A DNA stretch of 35,148 nt from DATLNF01 sp046590575 (GTDB lineage Bacteria; Actinomycetota; Actinomycetes; BP-191): assembly GCA_046590575.1 (NCBI GenBank), contig JBKJUS010000074.1, positions 1 to 35,148 of the forward strand, in the 5' to 3' direction. Position numbers and translations under genes: made by a program. Positions 7,635 to 16,090 of this stretch are shown one piece after another. The notes under the pieces are model-generated. The model was not told where the DNA came from and did no database searches. It worked only from the letters and a program-made list of their open reading frames with translations. Within the stretch, counting starts at the first letter, position 1. Each line of letters opens with the position of its first letter.

Positions 7635-9143
7635 ATGTATCACCTGGACGACGCCGCTGGCGTGCCCGAGAAGTTCGCGATGGTCGGTCTGACTTTCGAC
7701 GACGTCCTTCTGCTCCCCGATGCCTCCGACGTGATCCCGAGCGAGGTGGACACCTCCAGTCGGCTGTCGCGGTCCATCACCCTGCGGGTACCGCTGCTCT
7801 CATCTGCCATGGACACCGTCACTGAGGCGCGGATGGCGATCGCGATGGCGCGTCAGGGTGGCGCCGGCGTGCTGCACCGCAACCTGTCCATGGAGGACCA
7901 GGCGTCACAGGTCGACCTCGTCAAGCGGTCCGAGGCAGGCATGGTCAGCAATCCGGTGACGTGTTCACCGGAGGACACCCTGGCCGACGTCGACCGGTTG
8001 TGCGGCCGCTACCGCATCTCCGGCGTCCCGGTCGTGGACGGTCACGGGGTGCTCGTCGGCATCGTGACCAACCGCGACACCCGCTTCGAGACAGACATGA
8101 CCCGCCTGGTCCGCGATGTGATGACCGCGATGCCGTTGGTGACCGCCCCTGAGGGAGTAGCCGGAGCGGAGGCACTGCGGCTGCTGCAGGCCAACAAGGT
8201 CGAGAAGCTGCCTATCGTCGATGCCGTCGGGCGACTCACTGGTCTCATCACGGTCAAGGACTTCGTGAAGCGCGACCAATACCCGAACGCCACGAAGGAC
8301 GCCGACGGTCGCCTCGTGGTCGGCGCTGCGGTGGGGGTGGGGGAGGACGCGTTCAAGCGGGCGCAGCTGCTCGTCGACGCCGGCGTGGACTTCGTCGTCG
8401 TCGACACCGCGCACGGCCATTCCAAGGCCGTCCTGGACATGGTTGCTCGGCTGAAAGACACGACATCGATCGACATCGTCGGCGGCAATGTCGCGACCCG
8501 AAACGGCGCGCAGGCGCTCGTCGATGCCGGCGCTGACGGAATCAAGGCCGGAGTTGGGCCCGGCTCGATCTGCACGACAAGAGTCGTTGCAGGAGTAGGT
8601 GTTCCGCAAGTCACGGCGATCTACGAGTGCGCGCTCGCTGCCCGTCCGGCTGGTGTGCCGGTCATCGGCGACGGCGGCCTGCAGTACTCCGGTGACATCG
8701 CCAAGGCGATCGCTGCCGGCGCCGACACAGTGATGCTCGGCAGTCTCCTCGCGGGTGTCGAGGAGAGTCCCGGCGAGCTCATCTTCGTGCACGGAAAGCA
8801 GTACAAGACCTACCGCGGCATGGGTTCGCTGGGCGCGATGCAGAGCCGTGGTGCCGTGCGTTCCTACTCGAAGGATCGGTACTTCCAGGACGACGTACTC
8901 TCCGACGACAAACTGGTGCCGGAGGGGATCGAGGGGCAGGTGCCCTACCGCGGCCAGCTCTCGGCGGTCGCGCACCAACTCATCGGCGGGTTGCGCGCCG
9001 CGATGGGCTATTGCGGAGCAGCGACGATCGCGGATCTCCAGGAGCGTTCGCGCATGGTCCGCATCACGTCGGCCGGGCTCAAGGAGAGCCATCCCCACGA
9101 CGTGCAGCTCATCGCCGAAGCACCCAACTACCAGCAGCGCTGA
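7635..9143 (+). CDS. guaB: IMP dehydrogenase GuaB
   Basis: 502 residues. Oxidises IMP to XMP with NAD+, the committed step to guanine nucleotides. The order is N-terminal barrel part (LTFDDVLLLPDASDV, PLLSSAMDTVTEARMAIAMA), a Bateman module of two CBS domains (about 100–215; typically binds purine nucleotides as regulators), then the rest of the barrel with VGPGSICTTR carrying catalytic Cys313, the IMP-binding GDGGLQYSGD, and the mobile flap containing YRGMGSLGAM and VPEGIEG. It ends AGLKESHPHDVQLIAEAPNY, as in mycobacterial GuaB2. ATG 7635 follows GGAAGG by four bases. It is followed at 37 bases by guaB3, probably in one operon. Confidence 0.97.
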   Translation: MYHLDDAAGVPEKFAMVGLTFDDVLLLPDASDVIPSEVDTSSRLSRSITLRVPLLSSAMDTVTEARMAIAMARQGGAGVLHRNLSMEDQASQVDLVKRSEAGMVSNPVTCSPEDTLADVDRLCGRYRISGVPVVDGHGVLVGIVTNRDTRFETDMTRLVRDVMTAMPLVTAPEGVAGAEALRLLQANKVEKLPIVDAVGRLTGLITVKDFVKRDQYPNATKDADGRLVVGAAVGVGEDAFKRAQLLVDAGVDFVVVDTAHGHSKAVLDMVARLKDTTSIDIVGGNVATRNGAQALVDAGADGIKAGVGPGSICTTRVVAGVGVPQVTAIYECALAARPAGVPVIGDGGLQYSGDIAKAIAAGADTVMLGSLLAGVEESPGELIFVHGKQYKTYRGMGSLGAMQSRGAVRSYSKDRYFQDDVLSDDKLVPEGIEGQVPYRGQLSAVAHQLIGGLRAAMGYCGAATIADLQERSRMVRITSAGLKESHPHDVQLIAEAPNYQQR

Positions 9144-9180
9144 CCATTCGGTCAGGTGCGAGCAGCGGACGAGGAGACCT

Positions 9181-10353
9181 GTGGCGGACGTTGAGATCGG
9201 CATCGGCAAGAGCGGACGCCGGGCCTACGGATTCGATGACATCGCCATCGTGCCCTCACGGCGTACCCGCGACCCGGAGGACGTCTCGATCGCCTGGGAG
9301 ATCGACGCCTACCGCTTTGAGTTGCCCCTGCTCGCGAGCGCCATGGACGGCGTGGTCTCTCCGGCTACCGCGATCGAGATCGGGCGGCTCGGCGGCCTTG
9401 CGGTGCTCAACTTGGAAGGGCTGTGGACCAGGTACGACGATCCCGCGGAGGTGCTGGAGGAGATAGCGAGGCTCGATGACGACACAGCCACGAAGCGGAT
9501 GCAGGAGCTCTATGCGGAGCCGATCAAGGAGTCGTTGATCGGCCAGCGGATCGCCGAGATCAAGGCGGCTGGCGTCGTGACGGCCGCGTCGCTCACCCCG
9601 CAGCGCACCCAGCAGTTCCACAGGACCGTGATCGACTCCGGCGTCGACATCTTCGTCATCCAGGGCACGGTCGTGTCGGCCGAGCACGTGTCGAGCCGCA
9701 CCGAGCCGCTGAACTTGAAGAGGTTCATCGCCGAGCTGGACGTGCCGGTGATTGTGGGGGGCTGCGCGACGTATCAGGCCGCCCTTCACCTGATGCGTAC
9801 GGGCGCCGCGGGCCTGCTCGTCGGAGTGGGACCCGGCCACGCGTGCACCACGCGCGGTGTGCTCGGGGTCGGCGTACCGATGGCGACCGCGATCGCCGAT
9901 GCGGCGGGAGCACGGCGGGACTATCTCGACGAGTCGGGCGGCCGCTACGTCCACGTGATCGCTGATGGCGGCATGCGCACCGGAGGTGACATCGCGAAGG
10001 CGATCGCGTGTGGAGCGGACGCCGTGATGATCGGCTCACCGTTGGCCCGGGCGCTTGAGGCGCCGGGCCGCGGCTACCACTGGGGGATGGCGGCCTTCCA
10101 CCCGGACCTCCCACGCGGCACGCGCGTGCGCACCGCGACGCTGGGCACCTTGAAAGAGGTCCTCGTCGGTCCTGCGCCGGTGAATGACGGGACGATGAAC
10201 CTCTTCGGTGGCCTGCGCACCTCGATGGCCACGACCGGTTACTCCAACCTCAAGGAGTTCCAGCGGGTCGAGGTCATGGTGGCGCCGTCCCTGCAGACCG
10301 AGGGGAAGTCGTTGCAGCGCACCCAGGGCGTCGGCATGGGCGCTGGCCACTGA
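9181..10353 (+). CDS. guaB3: GuaB3 family IMP dehydrogenase
   Basis: 390 residues, an IMPDH/GMP-reductase barrel without CBS domains. It begins ADVEIGIGKSGRRAYGFDDI after a GTG start with GAGGAG upstream; the open frame extends further left but that part overlaps guaB in another frame and is not coding. Key segments: LPLLASAMDGVVSP, VPVIVGGCATYQAALHL, VGVGPGHACTTRGVLG with catalytic Cys222, and ADGGMRTGGDIAKAIACGAD. GuaB3 is common in actinobacteria and cyanobacteria; a cyanobacterial member has been shown to be an IMPDH, whereas the role of actinobacterial members is less clear. It lies right after guaB, as in Mycobacterium and Streptomyces. Confidence 0.95.
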   Translation: MADVEIGIGKSGRRAYGFDDIAIVPSRRTRDPEDVSIAWEIDAYRFELPLLASAMDGVVSPATAIEIGRLGGLAVLNLEGLWTRYDDPAEVLEEIARLDDDTATKRMQELYAEPIKESLIGQRIAEIKAAGVVTAASLTPQRTQQFHRTVIDSGVDIFVIQGTVVSAEHVSSRTEPLNLKRFIAELDVPVIVGGCATYQAALHLMRTGAAGLLVGVGPGHACTTRGVLGVGVPMATAIADAAGARRDYLDESGGRYVHVIADGGMRTGGDIAKAIACGADAVMIGSPLARALEAPGRGYHWGMAAFHPDLPRGTRVRTATLGTLKEVLVGPAPVNDGTMNLFGGLRTSMATTGYSNLKEFQRVEVMVAPSLQTEGKSLQRTQGVGMGAGH

Positions 10354-10390
10354 AGGTCGGCGTACCTACTCTTCGGAAAAGGTCACTCCA

Positions 10391-10420
10391 GCGACGGGTC
10401 GACCCGCACCACCCCGTCGC
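10391..10420. terminator. Hairpin between convergent guaB3 and sensor-kinase genes
   Basis: GCGACGGG (10391–10398) pairs perfectly with CCCGTCGC (10413–10420); the loop contains a second small palindrome GGGTCGACCC. It lies in the 84-base tail-to-tail gap, so it could stop transcription from both sides. No T-run. Confidence 0.5.
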
Positions 10421-10437
10421 CGACTCGCGAATCTGGC

Positions 10438-12156
10438 CTACTGGGTGGCGCTGCGGCGTCGCACCTCGACGACTGTCGGGGCGGGGACGATCAACGTGAA
10501 GGCTACGTGACCATCGGCCGCGTCGAGGTCGATGCGGCCGTCCATCGCCTCCGCGAGCCGCACCGCGATGTAGAGCCCTAAACCCACGCCGGCAGACGTG
10601 GCCGCGGAACCGCGCTGGAAAGGCGCGAACAATGCGGCGCGGTCGACGTCTGCTGGTAGCTCCCCGACGTTGGTGATTGTGACCCGCAGCTCGTGGTTGA
10701 GCGCCTCCGCTGATACGACCACGTCGGTGTCGGATGAGGAGTGGGAAACGGCATTCTCGAGGAGGATGCCGATGGCGTCCTGCACGGCTGCGGTGTCCAC
10801 CTCGATCTCGAGATCCTCGATCTCGGTCACCACGACCCGGCGTACCTGGTCGAAGCCGGAAACAGCGGCGGAGACGAGCTCGCTGACCGTGGCGACCCGT
10901 CGGGCTCCGGCTAACTCTGCGCGGGCACCGCGGAGCAACCGGTCAATCATGCGCTCCAGCTCTCGGCCGCGTCCGAAGGCGGCCTCGAGCATGACTTCTT
11001 GAGTGTCGGCGGACAGCACCGGGCCGTGCTTCTGCAGCGTTCGCAAGGTGCCCATGATCACGGTGAGGGGTGTCTTGAGCTCGTGGGAGACCATTGCCAA
11101 AAAAAGGTCCTTGGTGCGCTGCGCCTCTCGCATCGCCTCCACCGTCCGGGCATCGGCGAGCGCCAGGCTGGCGTGTTCGGCGAAGGCGAGCAGGGCCGCC
11201 TGCTCCTCCGCGCTGTAAGTCCGTCCCACTTCGTACGTCGCCACAGCGAGGCTGCCGATGGGCAGCCCGTCCTCGTGCACGGGCGCTGCCATGGCGGCCG
11301 CGAGGCGATCGGCTCGTAGCGCCGGCAGGCCGTTGTCCGCGCTGGCGTAGTCGTAAATGATGACCAGCCGGTTCTCGGTGATCGCCTGGCCGCCCGCACC
11401 TTGCGTAGTCGGTCCGCGGGCCAGGCTGGCTCGCAGCTCGTCGCTGACGCCGCAAATAGAGACGAGGTCGTAGAAGCTGGGATCGGCAGGATCGGTGAGC
11501 CGGAGACCGGAGATCTCGTCCCCGATCAACTCCCGTACCCCGCTCGTGATGGCGTCGAGGACCTCTTGCAGCGGCGCGCGATGAGAGATGGAGCGCTGGA
11601 TCCGGCTGAGCCGCTCGAGCAGCATCTGACGCTCGGTGAGCGAGGTCAGGAGCTCGTTGCGCTCCACAAGAAGGTGCTCGCCATCGCCACGCATCGACCT
11701 CTCGCGCGCCAGGCTGTTGAGCATCAGCAGCGACTGCGAAAGCACCCTGCCCATCGCCTGGAGCAGGTTGACCTCGGCGAGAGTGAAGCTGTCTCCGGCA
11801 GGCCGCCCCATCAGCAGGAGCCATTCCGCGGTGCCGTCGAGCGGCACCACGGCGATCTCGCATGCTCCGACTACGGGCAAGGTCACCGTGGTGGTCGGTA
11901 CGGCGGCTGCGGCAACAAGGAGCAGCGCTTCCGGGGTCTCACCGCGGGCGGGGCCGACGCTCGCGATCACCTTGCCCGAGCCGATGAGCACGCCGATCTC
12001 GGCCTCGAAGGCTTCCGCCGCTCGCTCGACGGCGGCCTGAATCGCCGCCGCTCTGTCGGTGTAGCTCGAGAGGGCGGAGAGGAACTCGGTGAGCTGCTGA
12101 CTTGCCCAGTCCACGGTGCCGCGCTTCAGCCGACGGCTCGAAGGCGACTTTCCCAT
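10438..12156 (-). CDS. Cytoplasmic GAF-domain sensor histidine kinase
   Basis: 572 residues from the ATG at 12156 (MGKSPSSRRLKRG). The open frame runs on to 13314, but that extension is antisense to guaA and is not coding. Domains: N-terminal GAF-like region about 25–150, a coiled-coil segment 150–190, a second GAF domain 190–340 (SHRAPLQEVLDAITSGVREL…EEQAALLAFAEHASLAL), HisKA with phospho-acceptor His358 (AMVSHELKTPLTVIMG) and HATPase_c 420–560 (N-box Asn468 in LLENAVSHS; TNVGE at the G1 position; GVGLGLYIAVRLAEAMDG G2 box). No transmembrane helix, so the signal is probably intracellular. There is no response regulator next to it. It sits between guaB3 and guaA and is divergent from guaA; a link to nucleotide state is only a guess. 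Confidence 0.9.
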   Translation of the reverse strand: MGKSPSSRRLKRGTVDWASQQLTEFLSALSSYTDRAAAIQAAVERAAEAFEAEIGVLIGSGKVIASVGPARGETPEALLLVAAAAVPTTTVTLPVVGACEIAVVPLDGTAEWLLLMGRPAGDSFTLAEVNLLQAMGRVLSQSLLMLNSLARERSMRGDGEHLLVERNELLTSLTERQMLLERLSRIQRSISHRAPLQEVLDAITSGVRELIGDEISGLRLTDPADPSFYDLVSICGVSDELRASLARGPTTQGAGGQAITENRLVIIYDYASADNGLPALRADRLAAAMAAPVHEDGLPIGSLAVATYEVGRTYSAEEQAALLAFAEHASLALADARTVEAMREAQRTKDLFLAMVSHELKTPLTVIMGTLRTLQKHGPVLSADTQEVMLEAAFGRGRELERMIDRLLRGARAELAGARRVATVSELVSAAVSGFDQVRRVVVTEIEDLEIEVDTAAVQDAIGILLENAVSHSSSDTDVVVSAEALNHELRVTITNVGELPADVDRAALFAPFQRGSAATSAGVGLGLYIAVRLAEAMDGRIDLDAADGHVAFTLIVPAPTVVEVRRRSATQ

Positions 12157-12256
12157 AAGCGGATTGTGGTACCTGTGAGTCGTGGCGCGAGGTGGTTGGC
12201 AATAATTCGCGCCGAGACCGGACATGTCACGCTCTGCAGGCGCAGCTGGGCGACAG

Positions 12257-12262
12257 TAGAAT
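12257..12262 (+). promoter_or_regulatory. Candidate guaA -10 element
   Basis: TAGAAT in the 153-base divergent region between the sensor kinase and guaA, about 48 bases before the likely GTG start. The -35 region (around CTGCAG, 12234–12239) is poor. I saw no guanine riboswitch-like structure here. Confidence 0.35.
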
Positions 12263-12309
12263 GGCGTCTTTCCCGCACCTATGTGCCTGCGATGCGCGAA
12301 GGGCCCGCC

Positions 12310-13887
12310 GTGAGCATCCCCGGAGAGGGCTTCGACACCGTTCTTGTCGTGGACTTCGGCGCGCAGTACGCCCAGCTCATCGCTCGTCGGATCCGCGAGG
12401 CGCGGGTGTACAGCGAGATCGTGCCGCACACGATGCCGGTGGCGGAGATGTTGGCGCGGCGACCGAGAGCGATCGTGCTGTCGGGAGGTCCGGCGTCGGT
12501 CTACGCGGACGGGGCGCCGCTCGTCGACTGGGCGATCTTCGACGCCGGCGTACCGACGTTCGGCATCTGCTACGGCTTTCAGGCCATGGCACTCGCGCTT
12601 GGCGGCCGAGTCGAGAAGACCGGCCTCGCGGAGTTCGGGCGAACGGCGTTGACCGTCACCTCGCCAGGCGTCCTGTTTGCCGATCTGCCCGACTCGCTGT
12701 CTGTGTGGATGTCGCACGGCGATAGCGTGGCGGACGCGCCGGCCGGGTTCGCGGTGACGGCGACCACTGCGGGTGCCGCAGTCGCCGCGTTCGAAGATGT
12801 GTCCCGCGGTTTCGCGGGAGTCCAGTTTCACCCCGAGGTACTGCACAGCGAGCATGGGCAGCGCGTGCTCGAGCACTTTCTCTATGACGTGGCCGGGTGC
12901 GCGCCGACCTGGACCATGGTCAACATCGTCGACGAGCAAGTCGATGTGATCCGTGCCCAAGTCGGTGGCAAGCGGGTGATCTGCGGCCTTTCCGGCGGAG
13001 TCGACTCCGCGGTCGCCGCGGCGCTCGTGCACCGGGCAGTGGGCGACCAGCTCACCTGTGTTTTCGTCGACCACGGTTTGCTGCGCAAGGGCGAGGCCGA
13101 GCAGGTCGAGCGCGACTACGTCGCAGCGACCGGCATCCGGCTCAAGGTCGCCGACGCGTCGTCGCGCTTCCTCGAAGCGCTCGCCGGCGTGACCGAGCCG
13201 GAGGCCAAGCGCAAGGCCATCGGCCGGGAGTTCATCCGGGTTTTCGAGGAGGCCGCCCGCGAGGTCGTCGCCGAAGCGGGTGCCCACGGCGAGCAGGTCG
13301 AGTTCCTCGTGCAAGGCACGCTCTACCCGGATGTTGTCGAGTCAGGCGGTGGCGAGGGCACGGCGACGATCAAGAGCCACCACAACGTCGGTGGTCTGCC
13401 GGACGACCTCCAGTTCGCACTCGTCGAGCCGCTGCGCCGTCTCTTCAAGGACGAGGTGCGCCGGGTCGGCGAGGAGCTCGGTTTGCCACCGGAGATCGTG
13501 TGGCGCCAGCCATTCCCGGGACCCGGCCTCGGAATCCGCATCGTCGGCGAGGTAACCCAGGAGCGCTTGGACGTGCTCCGTGCGGCCGACGCCATCGCGC
13601 GCGAGGAACTGTCGCGCGCCGGTCTCGACCGTGACATCTGGCAGTGCCCGGTGGTGCTGCTTGCCGACGTGCGGTCGGTCGGCGTACAGGGTGACGGGCG
13701 CACCTACGGCCATCCCGTCGTCCTCCGGCCAGTGTCGTCCGAGGACGCGATGACTGCAGACTGGACCCGCGTGCCGTACGACGTTCTCGCGCTGATCTCG
13801 ACGCGCATCACCAACGAGGTGCGCGAGGTCAATCGCGTGGTTCTCGACATCACCTCGAAGCCGCCCGGCACCATCGAGTGGGAGTAG
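12310..13887 (+). CDS. guaA: GMP synthase (glutamine-hydrolysing)
   Basis: 525 residues. Converts XMP to GMP using glutamine and ATP. The N-terminal class I amidotransferase domain has VLVVDFGAQYAQLIARR, FGICYGFQAMA with nucleophile Cys87, and FHPEV with His174 and Glu176. The ATP-pyrophosphatase domain has the P-loop SGGVDS (228–233) and the dimerisation domain ends VVLDITSKPPGTIEWE, the invariant GuaA C-terminus. GTG at 12310 has GAAGGG six bases upstream and gives the usual length; an ATG at 12292 would add six residues but lacks a ribosome binding site. With guaB and guaB3 it completes the local GMP branch. Confidence 0.97.
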   Translation: MSIPGEGFDTVLVVDFGAQYAQLIARRIREARVYSEIVPHTMPVAEMLARRPRAIVLSGGPASVYADGAPLVDWAIFDAGVPTFGICYGFQAMALALGGRVEKTGLAEFGRTALTVTSPGVLFADLPDSLSVWMSHGDSVADAPAGFAVTATTAGAAVAAFEDVSRGFAGVQFHPEVLHSEHGQRVLEHFLYDVAGCAPTWTMVNIVDEQVDVIRAQVGGKRVICGLSGGVDSAVAAALVHRAVGDQLTCVFVDHGLLRKGEAEQVERDYVAATGIRLKVADASSRFLEALAGVTEPEAKRKAIGREFIRVFEEAAREVVAEAGAHGEQVEFLVQGTLYPDVVESGGGEGTATIKSHHNVGGLPDDLQFALVEPLRRLFKDEVRRVGEELGLPPEIVWRQPFPGPGLGIRIVGEVTQERLDVLRAADAIAREELSRAGLDRDIWQCPVVLLADVRSVGVQGDGRTYGHPVVLRPVSSEDAMTADWTRVPYDVLALISTRITNEVREVNRVVLDITSKPPGTIEWE

Positions 13888-13977
13888 CCCGCTCACGTTG
13901 ACCTGGGCGCTTACAGCCCCGGGCGGTCATCGAGGAGCGACTACACCGTGTCCTTGCGCTCGTAGCCATCCGCTGCA

Positions 13978-14724
13978 CTAATTCAACCGGGTACGGCGAC
14001 GCCGTCGCAGCAGCGTGCTAGCGGTGCCGACGCCCACAGTGGCGACCAGGAGAACGAGACCGACCGCCAGCCCGCTGCGGTCCTTCGGCAGTGGCTCGTC
14101 CAAAGTAGCGAGCGGCTCGCTACTGGGCGACGGCACAGTCACCGAGGACGTAAACGCTGTCGGCGCCGAGGACTGGACGACCATTGCCGCGGGCGCGGCG
14201 TCCTCAGTTGGTGACGGTGCACGCGAAGAGGTTGCCGGTCGGGCTGACGCCGAGCCCGGACCCGACGGCGAGGCTGTGGCTGTCGGTCGAGCGGTCGTGC
14301 GCGTCGGTGCGGGTGCGGAGCGAGGCGAGGCTCTGGTCGGCGAGGGGCCGGGTGGCGGGGGCTGCTGGCGAATCACGACGGCGCCGCGCATCGTGGCCGG
14401 ATGGATGGTGCAGAGGTAGGAGTAGGTGCCTGGCTCGGTAAACCGCGCGCTGTGCCTGCTCCCTTTTCCTTGCGTTGGACCGGAGGACGGGAACCGGCCG
14501 TCGCTGGAGGTCACGTTGTGCGGATTGGAGCCAATCCACACCCAGGTGACTGTGGCACCGCTATCACGAGTGATCTCCGCCGGTGTGAACGTGTTATCAG
14601 CCACCTCGACGTCGCCCGGCTGAGCCAGCGCCGGCAACGCCGTCAGTCGTACCACTGCAGTGACGAGCACTGCCGCGCTGAGCAGCCGTGACCCAGATCG
14701 CTTCTTAGTGCGCGAGACCGACAT
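13978..14724 (-). CDS. Membrane-anchored cupredoxin (plastocyanin/amicyanin-like)
   Basis: 248 residues. Signal peptide with cleavage probably after PALA (residue 34). Cupredoxin domain about 35–120: VADNTFTPAEITRDSGATVTW, then the type-1 copper ligands His69 (NPHNV), Cys105 and His108 (YLCTIHP) and Met112. A Pro/Ser/Thr/Ala-rich linker spans about 121–215, followed by one membrane helix (SGLAVGLVLLVATVGVGTAS) and an Arg-rich cytoplasmic end. The topology is an exported electron-transfer or copper-binding domain tethered to the membrane through a flexible stalk. The ATG at 14724 has AGG about seven bases upstream. It follows the acyl-CoA dehydrogenase gene by 64 bases on the same strand. The redox partner is unknown. 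Confidence 0.85.
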   Translation of the reverse strand: MSVSRTKKRSGSRLLSAAVLVTAVVRLTALPALAQPGDVEVADNTFTPAEITRDSGATVTWVWIGSNPHNVTSSDGRFPSSGPTQGKGSRHSARFTEPGTYSYLCTIHPATMRGAVVIRQQPPPPGPSPTRASPRSAPAPTRTTARPTATASPSGPGSASARPATSSRAPSPTEDAAPAAMVVQSSAPTAFTSSVTVPSPSSEPLATLDEPLPKDRSGLAVGLVLLVATVGVGTASTLLRRRRRTRLN

Positions 14725-14788
14725 GAGCGCAGCCTAGGGGCACCCGGCTATTAGGACACTCAGAGCATGAGCGCCGCGATGACGGGGG

Positions 14789-16021
14789 CTAGGGGATCGG
14801 CATGCCGGAGATGGCGCGGCTGATCACGAGGCGTTGGATCTCCGACGTGCCCTCGAAGATCGTGTAGATCGCGGCGTCGCGGTGCCAGCGGGAGACGGGG
14901 TACTCGCGGGTGTAGCCGTTGCCGCCGAGCACCTGGATCGCCTGCTGAGTGACCCATACAGCGGTCTCGCCCGCGAAGAGCTTCGACATTGACCCCTCGC
15001 CGGCGGTGAATGGAATGCCGTTGCGCCCCATCCACGCCGCGCGCCACACCAGCAGGCGCGCGGCGTCGATGCGCATCCGCATGTCGGCGATGGTGAACGC
15101 CACGCCCTGGTTGGTGATGATCGGCCGGCCGAACTGCTCGCGGGTCTTCGCGTAGTCGAGGGCGTACTCGTACGCCGCCCGCGCGACGCCGACCGCCTGC
15201 GCACCGACCGCCGGTCGCGAGGTCTCGAAGGTCATCATCGCGGCCTGGCCGCGTGACGAGACGCCCTCGCGGGCCCGGGCCAGCCGCTGGTCGAGCTTCT
15301 CCTTGCCGCCGAGCAGGCAGCGCCCCGGTATGCGGCAGTCGTCGAGGACGACCTCGGCGGTGTGGCTGGCCCGGATGCCGTGCTTGCTGAACTTCTGCCC
15401 TTGCGAGAACCCCTTGGTGCCCGGCGGGATGACGAAGCTGGCCTGGCCGCGCGACTTCAGCTCCGGCTCGACCGACGCGACGACGAGGTGCACGTTCGCG
15501 ATGCCACCGTTGGTGACCCACGTCTTCGTGCCGTTGAGCACCCATTCGTCGGTCTTCTCGTCGTACACCGCACGGGTACGCAGCGAGCTCACATCGGGGC
15601 CGGCGTTGGGCTCGGAGACGCATAGGGCACCGACCTGGAGATCGTCCGGCGTGCCGAACATCTGCGGCGCCCACTCGCCGAGCTGCTCCGGTGTGCCGTT
15701 GGCGAGCAGCGAGACGGCGGCGAGCGTCGTGCCGACGATGGACAGGCCGATGCCGGCGTCACCCCAGAAGAGCTCTTCCATGATGACGGGGATCTGCAAC
15801 CCGGTCGGGTCGAACCACGCCTGGCCGAAGAACTCCAGCGAGTAGAGACCGATCTTCGCCGCCTCGGCGATGATCGGCCACGGCGTCTCCTCACGCTCGT
15901 CCCACTCCGCCGCGGCGGGGCGCACGACGTCGGCGGCGAAGTCGTGCACCCACTTCTGGATCTGCGTCTGGTCATCGTTGAGCGCGAGGGTGAACCCGGA
16001 TGCCGCCTGCTGCTCCTCCAT
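14789..16021 (-). CDS. Acyl-CoA dehydrogenase family protein
   Basis: 410 residues with the complete FAD-dependent acyl-CoA dehydrogenase fold: N-terminal helical domain, middle beta domain with ALCVSEPNAGPDVSSLRT and WVLNGTKTWVTNGG, and C-terminal helical domain with the signature QVLGGNGYTREYPVSRW and IYTIFEGTSEIQRLVISR. The putative catalytic base is Glu390 (FEGTSE), the short/medium-chain position. It would catalyse alpha,beta-desaturation of an acyl-CoA in fatty-acid or branched-chain breakdown and pass electrons to ETF. The substrate cannot be told from the sequence. ATG 16021 follows GAGGGAG by about ten bases. It lies 69 bases after hrpA on the same strand. Confidence 0.93.
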   Translation of the reverse strand: MEEQQAASGFTLALNDDQTQIQKWVHDFAADVVRPAAAEWDEREETPWPIIAEAAKIGLYSLEFFGQAWFDPTGLQIPVIMEELFWGDAGIGLSIVGTTLAAVSLLANGTPEQLGEWAPQMFGTPDDLQVGALCVSEPNAGPDVSSLRTRAVYDEKTDEWVLNGTKTWVTNGGIANVHLVVASVEPELKSRGQASFVIPPGTKGFSQGQKFSKHGIRASHTAEVVLDDCRIPGRCLLGGKEKLDQRLARAREGVSSRGQAAMMTFETSRPAVGAQAVGVARAAYEYALDYAKTREQFGRPIITNQGVAFTIADMRMRIDAARLLVWRAAWMGRNGIPFTAGEGSMSKLFAGETAVWVTQQAIQVLGGNGYTREYPVSRWHRDAAIYTIFEGTSEIQRLVISRAISGMPIP

Positions 16022-16090
16022 GATGTCGCTGCTCCCTCGACTTCGGCGGTGTTGGCGCGGCCAGCCTACGGCGAGAACCGTCGCTCACGC

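Noticed and set aside
8755..9180. N-terminal extension of the guaB3 frame
   Set aside because: It overlaps the end of guaB out of frame and is Ser/Arg-rich; GTG 9181 with GAGGAG gives the usual GuaB3 start.
7965..9209. 414-residue minus-strand frame opposite guaB
   Set aside because: guaB is certain; the opposing frame has no domain signature.
11401..12309. N-terminal extension of the guaA frame
   Set aside because: It is opposite the sensor kinase; GuaA homology and a good ribosome binding site begin at GTG 12310.
12157..12309. Guanine or purine riboswitch before guaA
   Set aside because: No three-way-junction pattern or conserved loops were found; the region looks like a plain divergent promoter.
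12157..13314. N-terminal extension of the sensor kinase frame to 958 residues
   Set aside because: This part is antisense to guaA and has no recognisable domain. The GAF region and the rest start at ATG 12156.
13888..13977. Terminator between guaA and the cupredoxin gene
   Set aside because: Only short stems of 4–5 pairs (GGGC/GCCC, GAGCG/CGCTC) were found, too weak to list.
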